DNA from: Rubrivirga marina | GTDB taxonomy: Bacteria; Bacteroidota; Rhodothermia; Rhodothermales; Rubricoccaceae | Direction of reading: 5' to 3' | Assembly (NCBI RefSeq): GCF_002283365.1 | Contig: NZ_MQWD01000001.1 | Span: forward strand, 3,326,738-3,360,200 | Length of the DNA stretch: 33,463 nt | The notes under the pieces: model-generated | What the model was told of the DNA's origin: nothing | Database searches by the model: none | The model's input: the letters and a program-made list of their open reading frames with translations, nothing else | Shown here: positions 6,434 through 13,350 of the stretch, in pieces | How the letters are laid out: each line of letters opens with the position of its first letter | Position numbering within the stretch: position 1 is the stretch's first letter | Program-made: the position numbers and the translations under genes

Positions 6434-9034
6434 CTAGGCCGGCCGGTGACCGCGGCGGTACCACAGCAATCCCCCGAGGCCGATCGCCCCGAGGTAGGCC
6501 AGGATCGTCGCGACCCACGAGATCAGGAGGCCCTGCTGGCGCGTCTCGGGCCGATAGCGGAGCGTCACGATGTGCTCGCCAGCCGGCACGGGGATCCCGC
6601 GGAGCAGGAAGTCGGTCCGGACGATCGGCGCCTCCTGGACGCCGATCTGCGCGGTCCAGCCGGCCGGATAGTAGACCTCGCTCGCCACCAGGAGTCGCGG
6701 TCGGTCGGTCTGCACACGGTACACGATCTCGTCGGGTTCGAACCGTTCGAGTTGGACGCTCGCGCCGGCCGAGTCGGGGGGGGCGCCCGTGAGGGCCTCA
6801 GCGGAGAGGTCGCCCGGGAGCGGCTCGGACACGAACGCCACGCGCGACAGATCGGTGGCCTCGTCCCGGATCCGGGCCACGAGAGCGTCGTCGTCCGCGA
6901 CCACGGCGACCGAGTCGACGAGGAAGGCCCGGGGAAGGGCCGACGAGTCGACGGCGACGACGAGGCCGGTCTGCTCGTCCTGGAACACGGGCTCGTAGCC
7001 GGGCACGATGCCCGGGAGCACCGTATACCGGGCCGAGAGGAGCGACAGCGCGTTCCGGTTGAGGCCCGTCGAGTCGTCCGGGAGGAGCCGGTCGAAGTAC
7101 TCCTGGATGAGGGCCAGCTTGGCGCCGTGGTAGCCGCCGACCGACTCGTAGAAGTACGACGGCACGGCGTTCTGCGACCAGTTGTTCGGCAGCACGCGGA
7201 ACCGGCCGGGCCCACCCGCCTCGGCGACGCGCTCGACGAGGTACTGGTCGGCCTGCGTCGGCTGGATCTGGGCCTCGATGCGGGACGTCCGGCGGAGCGA
7301 CGGGTCGTCCTCGTTGAAGTAGCGCCGCCCCACGCCCCACAGGTCGAAAGTGGCGAGCAGGGCGAGGCCGGCAAGGACGGCCCACGCGGGCGCCTTCTTC
7401 CACAGGAGCGCCGCCGCGAGGCCGAGGGCGACCAGGAGCAGGAGCATCGACCGGCCGGCGTCGTCCGAGAACAGGTCCTCGCGCTGGCCTTCGACCTCGT
7501 CGAGGTACTGCGCCGTCATCTGGCGGACCTGCGGGTCGGCCGGCGAGAGGCCGCTCTGCTGTGCGGCCATCATGGCGATCTGCGCGCCTTCGTCGGGCTT
7601 CTCGAAGTCGAGCGGGCCGCCGCCCGTGAGCCACATCCCCCCGATGAGGATCGCCAGGACGGCGCCGGCGCCGAGGACGACGCGCTGCTTGCGGTCCTCT
7701 GCCTCGGGCGTCGCCTCCCGGCGAGCGAGATAGTACGCCCCCCACCCCGCGAGGAGCGCCACGAGGAGGACCACTGCCGCCAGCCACGTCTCCGGCACGC
7801 GGAAGGCGTCGAAGAGCGGGAGCACCTCGAACGCCGGCCGGTTCAGGAGGGGGAGGTTCTCTCCGAGCGAGAACCCGACCATGAGGAGCCCTGCGACGGC
7901 GAACGCGATCACGGACCGCCGCGCCACGCCGACGGCACCTACGAACGCGAGAAAGGCGACCACCGGGCCGACGTAGTGCGGGCCCTCGGTGAACGGCTTG
8001 GCGCCCCAGTAGGTCTGCCCGCCGCCGCCGTAAGCGTTCGGGATCACGAGCGTCAGAAGCTCGCCGAAGCCCTGGCTCCAGGCCATCGCGTACTCCCACG
8101 CGAGCCCGCCTCCGGGCCCGGCCGATCGGATCGTGAACGCCTTGTACTCCGCCTGCAGGAGGTACGGATCGGCGACAATGGCCAGGGCCACGACGCTGCC
8201 GAGGCCGAGGAGGCCGGTCGAGACGGCCCACGTCTTCGCGCGACCGTCGCGGGCCGCCGCGATGCCCTCCGCGATCCACCAGATGACGGCCGCGATGACG
8301 ATGTAATACGTGATCTGGACGTGGCCCGCGCGAAGGTTGACCGCCGCCGCGATCGCGAACAGGAGCGTCAAGAGCGCGCTCATCATCTTGCCGGTCTCGG
8401 GTGTCCGACGGATCAGCGCGGCGAACGCCAGCAGCAACCACGGGGCGTAGCTGAGGGCGATGAACTTGGTGTTGTGCCCGGCCGTGAGGATGATGGGCAG
8501 GTACGTCGAGAGCCCGTAGCCGACCGCGGCCAGCACGCCAGCGAGGGGCCACCGCGTCAGGTAGAAGACGAGGAGGTACGTCCCCAGCAGAAGCACGAAG
8601 AAGTGCGCGACGGGCCAGAGCCCGGCCTTCCGGAGGGCGCTCACGACGGTGTCGGCGCCGGGCACGCGGGAGCCGCCGAGGATCATGGTCCCGGGCATCC
8701 CGCCGAACACGTTCGGGGCCCACTCGGGCCGGACGCCCGACTCGGCCTCGTACTCGAGCATGGCCTCCGCCGTCGCCGCCCACTGGACCGTGTCGCCGCC
8801 CACGAGCGTCCGCCCGCCGAACGTCGTCGACGCGAAGAAGCCGATGGCGACCAGGAACAGGAAGCCGATGCAAACGGCCTGCTGGACCCACGTCGGCTGC
8901 CTGTCCCACAGCGACGCCTCGCGTGTGACGGGACCGGCGCGGCGCACGCGGCTCCGCTGCTTCCAGACCTCGTTGCCTTCGAGGGGCGCGGGCCCCCCCG
9001 CCGCCCCGGGGCGGCTCTTCCTCGACTTCGCCAT
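6434..9034 (-). CDS. YfhO family multi-spanning membrane protein (GT-C-like)
   Basis: This large 866-residue membrane protein belongs to the YfhO family, whose members are thought to move sugars from lipid carriers onto envelope polymers or lipids. After a basic N-terminus of about 45 residues comes a first helix (AVCIGFLFLVAIGFFAS), then a loop with FGGRTLVGGDTVQW. The Asp there is where GT-C enzymes keep their catalytic acid. About ten further hydrophobic segments run to roughly residue 560, followed by a long soluble extracytoplasmic region (about 575-830, with YHGAKLALIQEYFDRLL and an ARYTVLPG strand) and a last helix near the C-terminus. The length is normal for Bacteroidota homologues. 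It starts nine bases after the preceding lipoprotein, so they share an mRNA. The substrate is unknown. Confidence 0.85.
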   Translation of the reverse strand: MAKSRKSRPGAAGGPAPLEGNEVWKQRSRVRRAGPVTREASLWDRQPTWVQQAVCIGFLFLVAIGFFASTTFGGRTLVGGDTVQWAATAEAMLEYEAESGVRPEWAPNVFGGMPGTMILGGSRVPGADTVVSALRKAGLWPVAHFFVLLLGTYLLVFYLTRWPLAGVLAAVGYGLSTYLPIILTAGHNTKFIALSYAPWLLLAFAALIRRTPETGKMMSALLTLLFAIAAAVNLRAGHVQITYYIVIAAVIWWIAEGIAAARDGRAKTWAVSTGLLGLGSVVALAIVADPYLLQAEYKAFTIRSAGPGGGLAWEYAMAWSQGFGELLTLVIPNAYGGGGQTYWGAKPFTEGPHYVGPVVAFLAFVGAVGVARRSVIAFAVAGLLMVGFSLGENLPLLNRPAFEVLPLFDAFRVPETWLAAVVLLVALLAGWGAYYLARREATPEAEDRKQRVVLGAGAVLAILIGGMWLTGGGPLDFEKPDEGAQIAMMAAQQSGLSPADPQVRQMTAQYLDEVEGQREDLFSDDAGRSMLLLLVALGLAAALLWKKAPAWAVLAGLALLATFDLWGVGRRYFNEDDPSLRRTSRIEAQIQPTQADQYLVERVAEAGGPGRFRVLPNNWSQNAVPSYFYESVGGYHGAKLALIQEYFDRLLPDDSTGLNRNALSLLSARYTVLPGIVPGYEPVFQDEQTGLVVAVDSSALPRAFLVDSVAVVADDDALVARIRDEATDLSRVAFVSEPLPGDLSAEALTGAPPDSAGASVQLERFEPDEIVYRVQTDRPRLLVASEVYYPAGWTAQIGVQEAPIVRTDFLLRGIPVPAGEHIVTLRYRPETRQQGLLISWVATILAYLGAIGLGGLLWYRRGHRPA

Positions 9035-9043
9035 GAGCTGAGC

Positions 9044-9589
9044 TTAGATGTGAGTCGGGCGCGCCACCCGGCGCGCCTCGGCAGACTGGCGGAGCGCCTC
9101 GGCCGCGGCGGCCGGCACGTCGTCGAGCGTCACCAACGCGACGCGCACGGCGACCGTGCCTCGGGGCACGAGCACGTTGCGGACCTCGACGTCGTACGAC
9201 GCGGGCGGCAACGAGCACGCCGGCGCGAACACGCCCGGGTCGACGGTCCCGTCGACGTAGACGTACACGGTGTCGCCGAGCGCGCGGGCCACCAGCGGAA
9301 GCGGCGCGAGATCCCCGCCGAAGCCGAGCGTCACCGCGTCGTACAACACCTCCACGACGCCGTCGGGCGTCACGCCGGGGTCGACGCCGACGCCGGGCGC
9401 CGTCGTCACGGTGATCTGCGGGTCGATGGCGTCGACGAACGCGACCGTGAGCGTGTCGCCGACGCCGGAGCCGTCGGCCAGGAGGAGGCCGCCCGTCGTC
9501 GTAGCCCGTGACGTCTCGGCGGAGCAGTCGCCGAGCGAGCACCCGCCGGTGGCGAGCGCGACGAGCAGGCACAGAAGGGCAGGGCGCAT
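9044..9589 (-). CDS. Small putative lipoprotein of unknown function
   Basis: I do not recognise this 181-residue protein. It begins with a short lipoprotein-type signal, MRPALLCLLVALATGGC, with Cys17 as the candidate lipidation site. The mature part is rich in Val, Asp, Thr and Pro and looks all-beta, with repeats of short strands (DTLTVAFVDAI, PQITVTTAPG, ASYDVEVRNVLVP, TVAVRVALVTL). This suggests one or two Ig/jelly-roll-like envelope domains. The second half, with 'PASYDVEVRN' and a final 'A-A-E-A-L-R-Q', appears complete. It lies between plsC and the YfhO-like gene on the same strand with gaps of 20 and 9 bases, so it likely belongs to the same envelope-related unit. Confidence 0.7.
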   Translation of the reverse strand: MRPALLCLLVALATGGCSLGDCSAETSRATTTGGLLLADGSGVGDTLTVAFVDAIDPQITVTTAPGVGVDPGVTPDGVVEVLYDAVTLGFGGDLAPLPLVARALGDTVYVYVDGTVDPGVFAPACSLPPASYDVEVRNVLVPRGTVAVRVALVTLDDVPAAAAEALRQSAEARRVARPTHI

Positions 9590-9594
9590 GGGTC

Positions 9595-9602
9595 GCAAGA
9601 TA
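9595..9602 (-). promoter_or_regulatory. TAnnTTGC box five bases before lipoprotein start
   Basis: On the minus strand the sequence reads TATCTTGC, then five bases, then the ATG at 9589. The box fits the Bacteroidota -7 pattern TAnnTT. Transcription starting 4-7 bases after it would give an mRNA with almost no leader. Confidence 0.35.
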
Positions 9603-9609
9603 GGCCGGC

Positions 9610-10413
9610 TCAGTCGCCCCTCTTGTCCGATCCGGCGACACGCCTCAGGTCCCCGTGCGCCGTCAGCTCGCCCGCGAGGACGGCACGGACGCGCTCCTGG
9701 AGATCGGCGGCGTCGCCACGCGAGAGGCCGACCGTCGGGATCGGCTCGCCGATGACGAACCGCGCCTCGCCCGGCCGCGCCGTCTTGAGCCGGTTCGAGA
9801 ACAGCCCGGCGTGCCCCACCATCGTCACGGGCACGACCGGCACGCCCGACTCGATGGCCAGCACGAACGGCCCACGCATGAACGGCCGGAGCGCGTGCGC
9901 GTGGCTCCGACCGCCTTCCGGGAACAGCAGCACGGAGTCGCCGCCCTGGATCCGCTCGGCGACGCGCCGGAGGTCGCGGACCGACGCCCGCGCGTTCGAG
10001 CGGTCGATGAACAGGCACGCCGTCTTCTCCAACACCCACCCCACGACGGGCCACTCGCGGATCTCGTGCCGCGCGACGTAGAGGAACGGTCGGGGGAAGC
10101 CGACCATGGCCACCGGAATGTCGAGCGAGTTCACGTGGTTCGACACGAACACCACGGGCCCGTCGGGCAGCGGCGCGCGCTCCTCGACGCGGACGCGCAT
10201 CCCGACGACCGCGAGGATCACGCGGGCCCACGGGCGCATCCAGGCGCGGAGCGTCTCCGCAGTCGGGGCGAACACGGAGTGGATCACGACGCCGGGACTC
10301 ATCGTGACCGTGAAGAACGACGCCCAGAGGAGCGTCCAGACGAACCAGACCCGTCGGCCGAGCGACGGCGACGGCGGATCGAGGTGGAGGGCGGGCGAAG
10401 CGACGGGGGGCAC
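9610..10413 (-). CDS. plsC: 1-acyl-sn-glycerol-3-phosphate acyltransferase (PlsC family)
   Basis: This enzyme places the second acyl chain on lysophosphatidic acid to make phosphatidic acid at the cytoplasmic membrane. The 267-residue protein has an N-terminal hydrophobic helix (VWFVWTLLWASFFTVTM, about 22-38) and the four acyltransferase motifs in order: NHVNSLD (NHxxxxD, about 90-96), CLFIDRSN near residue 133, FPEGGRS near 164 (usual FPEGTRS) and VPVVPV near 190. The start is a GTG at 10413, nine bases after the stop of the TIM-barrel gene; no nearer ATG keeps the membrane helix. A TAnnTTCC box overlaps that upstream stop codon. The acyl donor (acyl-ACP or acyl-CoA) cannot be told from sequence. 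Confidence 0.92.
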   Translation of the reverse strand: MPPVASPALHLDPPSPSLGRRVWFVWTLLWASFFTVTMSPGVVIHSVFAPTAETLRAWMRPWARVILAVVGMRVRVEERAPLPDGPVVFVSNHVNSLDIPVAMVGFPRPFLYVARHEIREWPVVGWVLEKTACLFIDRSNARASVRDLRRVAERIQGGDSVLLFPEGGRSHAHALRPFMRGPFVLAIESGVPVVPVTMVGHAGLFSNRLKTARPGEARFVIGEPIPTVGLSRGDAADLQERVRAVLAGELTAHGDLRRVAGSDKRGD

Positions 10414-10417
10414 GGCC

Positions 10418-10425
10418 GGAAGCTA
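10418..10425 (-). promoter_or_regulatory. TAnnTTCC box before plsC
   Basis: TAGCTTCC on the minus strand ends four bases before the plsC GTG. The same octamer occurs before leuS. Here its TAG is also the stop codon of the TIM-barrel gene, so the match is weaker evidence than the leuS case. Confidence 0.28.
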
Positions 10426-11220
10426 TCCCCGCTTCGCCGCTCGCTGCGCGGCCCGCGCCGACCGAATCAGCGTCGTCGCGGACGCGAGCCCGGTCGTCCG
10501 CGCTGGGTCCGGCAACCCGTCGAGGATCAGCGGCCCGTCCACGCCCGCCTCGGCGAGCGCCCGGAGGTGGGCGTCCCACCCGACCGCACCGGCGCCGATC
10601 TCGTCGTCGACCCACTCACCGTCGGTTACTCCGCCGTCGCGGACGCCCACACAGAATGCGAGCGACGCGTCGAGAACCGCGGAGAGCCCGTCGGCCGGCG
10701 CCTCGCCGCTGGCGAGTGCGTCCGCCGGCCGCCAGTCCGCGCCCACCGCCCCGTGGTCGACCGCAGCGAGGAGCGCGGCGAGGTCGGCGCCCGTCGCTAC
10801 GTCGGTCCCGAGAAGGTTGCGGACGGCGAGTCGGAGCCCGAGCGCCGCCGCCCTATCCCCTGCCTGGCGCAGCGCGTCGGCGGCCGCCTCCAGCTCGAAC
10901 CCCGGTGCCGCGAGCGCGCCGACGCGGACGAGGTCGCAGTCGAACCGGCGGGCGAAGGCGGCGACGTCGTCGAGGCGGGCGAGGTCGTTGAGCCAGACGG
11001 CCCGCGACGCCGCCGAGCCCTCGAACAGCCCCGGGTCGAGTGCGACGACCGCCAGCTCAGCCTCCTCCAGTCGACGCCGAAGCGGCGCCTCGTTGATCTC
11101 GGGCACGCGACCGCCCTCCGAGCCCCGGAGCGCGACGCCGTCGAGGCCCCACAGGAGGGTCAGCTGGACCGCTCGGGCGGGGTCGTCCGTGGCGATGTCG
11201 GGCGTCCAGGCGGTCGTCAT
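10423..11220 (-). CDS. Xylose-isomerase-like TIM-barrel protein, metal site apparently degenerate
   Basis: The 265-residue protein resembles the sugar-isomerase/AP-endonuclease-2 TIM-barrel family. The succession LWGLDGVALRG, AELAVVALDPG, DLVRVGALAAPG, GLRLAVRNLLGT and IGAGAVGWDAHLRALAEAGVDGPLILDGL follows the family's eight-strand order. The residues that normally hold the metal look changed. The Glu after strand 5 is Arg134 (LAVRN); the D-x-x-H pair appears as ADWRP (Asp162 kept, His lost); the vH-x-K-D motif is VGVRD (191-195, no His); and the last Glu is Asp234. It may therefore bind a ligand without catalysis, or use a different site. Its ATG overlaps the stop of the M28-like gene (ATGA), which indicates coupled translation. 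Confidence 0.7.
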   Translation of the reverse strand: MTTAWTPDIATDDPARAVQLTLLWGLDGVALRGSEGGRVPEINEAPLRRRLEEAELAVVALDPGLFEGSAASRAVWLNDLARLDDVAAFARRFDCDLVRVGALAAPGFELEAAADALRQAGDRAAALGLRLAVRNLLGTDVATGADLAALLAAVDHGAVGADWRPADALASGEAPADGLSAVLDASLAFCVGVRDGGVTDGEWVDDEIGAGAVGWDAHLRALAEAGVDGPLILDGLPDPARTTGLASATTLIRSARAAQRAAKRG

Positions 11221-11897
11221 CGGGGAGAACGAGTGGCGAGGGTGTCCGAGGACGGAGCGGGGATGCGAGCGGCCTCAGCGGTCTGTTCGATGAGGGCGGC
11301 GGCGAGATCGACCCCGCCCGCGTCCACGTCGAGGCGGATGACGGGGACGCCATCGACCGTGGCCGGGCCCTCCCCGCCCGCCACGACGAACGCGCGGATC
11401 TGGTCGCGCGGCCACAGCGAGCTTCGGAGCACCTGGCGGACGCCGTCGCCCCCCGGCCAGAAGGCGACTTCCACCGTCCGCTCGGGGACCGTCGCGTACT
11501 GCGAGCGCTGGACCAACACGTGGGCCGCCTCGATCACCGCCGGCACCGCGCCCCCGTCGACGCGCGTCCCGAGGACCACGAGCTCCGCCCGCCCCAGCGG
11601 GTGCCGGCCTGGGATGAACCCGCCCACGAGCGGGATCCCGAGGTCAGTCTGAAAGCGCGCCTGCAGGCGGCCGTCGCCAAACGGCGTGACGCCGGCGCGG
11701 ACGAGCGCACGGCGGATCGCGGCCCGGCGGGGCGTCGTCGATCGCGCCTCGGCGAGCGTGTCCGTCAGGGCGGCCACGGCGCGGGCGGACGGCACCGCCT
11801 CGGGGCCGAAGTGGGCGGCCTCATCGGCGCCGGCGCACCCCGCAGCCGTCAGGCCGACGAAGCCAGCGAGGAGCGAGACGAGGAGCGGAGCGCGCAT
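11217..11897 (-). CDS. Putative lipoprotein with degenerate M28 peptidase-like domain
   Basis: This 226-residue protein has a lipoprotein signal (MRAPLLVSLLAGFVGLTAAGC, Cys21). The mature part resembles the beginning of M28 zinc aminopeptidases: IPLVGGFIPG, then AELVVLGTRVDGG, VIEAAHVLVQ and PERTVEVAFWPGGDG match the family's order of strands and helices. The zinc-binding residues appear lost. AHxD has become TRVD (111-114), no D-N-x-S-G segment follows, and the Glu-Glu pair before the second lobe is replaced by GGDG. It is also shorter than active M28 enzymes. I infer a non-catalytic envelope protein. ATG 11897 is chosen over one eight codons upstream because it starts the signal peptide directly. 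It overlaps the TIM-barrel gene. Confidence 0.62.
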   Translation of the reverse strand: MRAPLLVSLLAGFVGLTAAGCAGADEAAHFGPEAVPSARAVAALTDTLAEARSTTPRRAAIRRALVRAGVTPFGDGRLQARFQTDLGIPLVGGFIPGRHPLGRAELVVLGTRVDGGAVPAVIEAAHVLVQRSQYATVPERTVEVAFWPGGDGVRQVLRSSLWPRDQIRAFVVAGGEGPATVDGVPVIRLDVDAGGVDLAAALIEQTAEAARIPAPSSDTLATRSPR

Positions 11898-11906
11898 AAT
11901 CACGAA

Positions 11907-11936
11907 GGGGCCGCCCGACAACTGCCGGACGGCCCC
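11907..11936 (-). terminator. Stem-loop after the outer-membrane protein gene
   Basis: GGGGCCG (11907-11913) pairs with CGGCCCC (11930-11936). After one mismatch, three more G-C pairs continue inward to an 8-base loop. It lies 21 bases past the stop of the outer-membrane protein on the minus strand, followed only by a weak TTCGTGATT. It is a likely partial or full terminator between that gene and the M28-like lipoprotein. Confidence 0.5.
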
Positions 11937-11956
11937 GAGGCGTTGGCCGCGGAGGC

Positions 11957-13150
11957 CTATTGGAAGCCGAACGTGAGGCCGGCCGTGAAGCCGATCGACG
12001 GCTTCGGCGAGTTGGCGCCGCCGATGGCGTACCCAAACTCGGTGTATTCCTCCTGGACCGCGCCCTTGACGAAGAGCGAGGCCGGGATGGACGGCGGGGA
12101 GATCCGGACGTACGGCGCGATGGTGCCGGCGTGGCCGCCGATCCCAGCCGTCGTCCCGATGTTCTCGACCACCGGGTTCGAGTGGCGCGTCTGGATCTGC
12201 GCCGCGGCGCCGATCTCGAAGATGTTGAAGCGCACACCGCCGCCGAACATGAAGTTCCAGATGTCGTCGCCGTCGAGGCTCGACTCGTCGAACGCGGTCG
12301 CCTCGTTGTCGTCGATGCCCTGGAGCATGTAGTAGTCGATGCCACCGAAGAGGCGGAACCGCTCGCTCGGGTAGTCGAAGTCCGCGCCGATGTTGATGGC
12401 GTCCCGGCCGTCCGAGTTGGAGAGCGTCGAGGGGAGCAGGAGCGGCTGGAACGACGCGTCGCCGGCGACGCTCGCGGTCGGGCGGACGGTGCCCGTGGCG
12501 TTGATGGAGAGCGGAAGTTCGACGTCCAGCGTGCCGTTGCCGTCGACGTCGACGAGGGCCCGGGCCTGCTCGCCGTCCTCGCGCTCGCTGCCGAAGTCAA
12601 AGACGTACCCGGCGTGGACGCCCGCGACGGGACCGCGGGCCTCGCCGTAGACCTTGAGGCCCTGGAGGCCGAAGTCGCTCTCCAGATCGCCGACGCCGTT
12701 GGAGAACAAGGAGGACGGGTTCTCCCCGGCCTGGAACTCGTTCTTCGCGACCGTGAGGTTCGCGCCAGCACCGATCCGAGCGATGGGGAGGTTCAGGAAG
12801 TCGATCTGCGCGCCGACGTTGACACGCTGCGTGACGATGTCGCCATTCGAGGTGGCCACGGCGAGCTCGCCCTCGTCGCCGGTCACGTCCCAAATGCTCT
12901 CGCTCTCGCCCCAGGCGTAGGACGCCCAAAACTTGATCGGGGAGGCCGTCACGGAGCGGCCGAAGGCGTAGGTGTCCTGGATCGTCTCCGGGGACTGAGC
13001 GGCGTGTGCCGTCTCGAACACGCCCGGGACGGCGTTCGCCTCGGTGCGCGGCGAGTCGTTGGCGGTGTCTTTCTTCTTGTCCTTGTCGCCGTCGGTCGGG
13101 CCGACGACGAGAGAACCGGCCAGTAGGCCGACGAGTGCCACGTTGAGCAT
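11957..13150 (-). CDS. Putative outer-membrane beta-barrel protein
   Basis: I cannot assign a named family to this 397-residue protein. It has a hydrophobic signal sequence (LNVALVGLLAGSLVVG) followed by a short, very charged stretch (DGDKDKKKD) and then a protein dominated by alternating strands with Tyr, Phe and Gly. Examples are IKFWASYAWGE, RVNVGAQIDF, RIGAGANLTVA, GVHAGYVFDFGSE, RFRLFGGIDYYML and WNFMFGGGVRFNIFEIGAAAQI. The C-terminus is TAGLTFGFQ. It therefore nearly ends in the aromatic residue that the BAM machinery recognises, but has an extra Gln. Acidic loops such as DVDGNGTLDVELP (residues 199-211) resemble a calcium-binding DxDxNGxxD loop. A porin or surface barrel is likely. It heads the long minus-strand run and stands divergent from the dynamin-like gene. 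Confidence 0.72.
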   Translation of the reverse strand: MLNVALVGLLAGSLVVGPTDGDKDKKKDTANDSPRTEANAVPGVFETAHAAQSPETIQDTYAFGRSVTASPIKFWASYAWGESESIWDVTGDEGELAVATSNGDIVTQRVNVGAQIDFLNLPIARIGAGANLTVAKNEFQAGENPSSLFSNGVGDLESDFGLQGLKVYGEARGPVAGVHAGYVFDFGSEREDGEQARALVDVDGNGTLDVELPLSINATGTVRPTASVAGDASFQPLLLPSTLSNSDGRDAINIGADFDYPSERFRLFGGIDYYMLQGIDDNEATAFDESSLDGDDIWNFMFGGGVRFNIFEIGAAAQIQTRHSNPVVENIGTTAGIGGHAGTIAPYVRISPPSIPASLFVKGAVQEEYTEFGYAIGGANSPKPSIGFTAGLTFGFQ

Positions 13151-13321
13151 GTGGGGAGCCTCTAGGGAGTTTCGGGGGGAAGTGCGGTGGGACGCGGACG
13201 AGGCAGCGTCCGCTCGGCCCCTCCAAAGCCCCCCTCGCCTGAGAGTTCCGAAGCGCTTTCGAGATGCCCCCCGTTGAACCCTCGAATCGGGGCCCCAGGA
13301 GGCCCTGAGCTGCCTCCCGCG

Positions 13322-13329
13322 TACCTTCT
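13322..13329 (+). promoter_or_regulatory. TAnnTTCT promoter-like box before dynamin-like gene
   Basis: TACCTTCT lies 21 bases before the ATG at 13351 in the 200-base divergent intergenic region. It matches TAnnTT of the Bacteroidota -7 element. No convincing -33 TTTG partner is visible. Confidence 0.35.
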
Positions 13330-13350
13330 TCGCACACGCTCCCTATCCGA

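Noticed and set aside
6302-9511. Very long open frame (over 1000 codons) on the plus strand opposite the yfhO-like gene
   Set aside because: Its product is rich in Arg, Glu, Asp, His and Pro with no domains. Such antisense frames are common in GC-rich DNA opposite real genes, and the minus-strand frame has clear membrane segments and family motifs.
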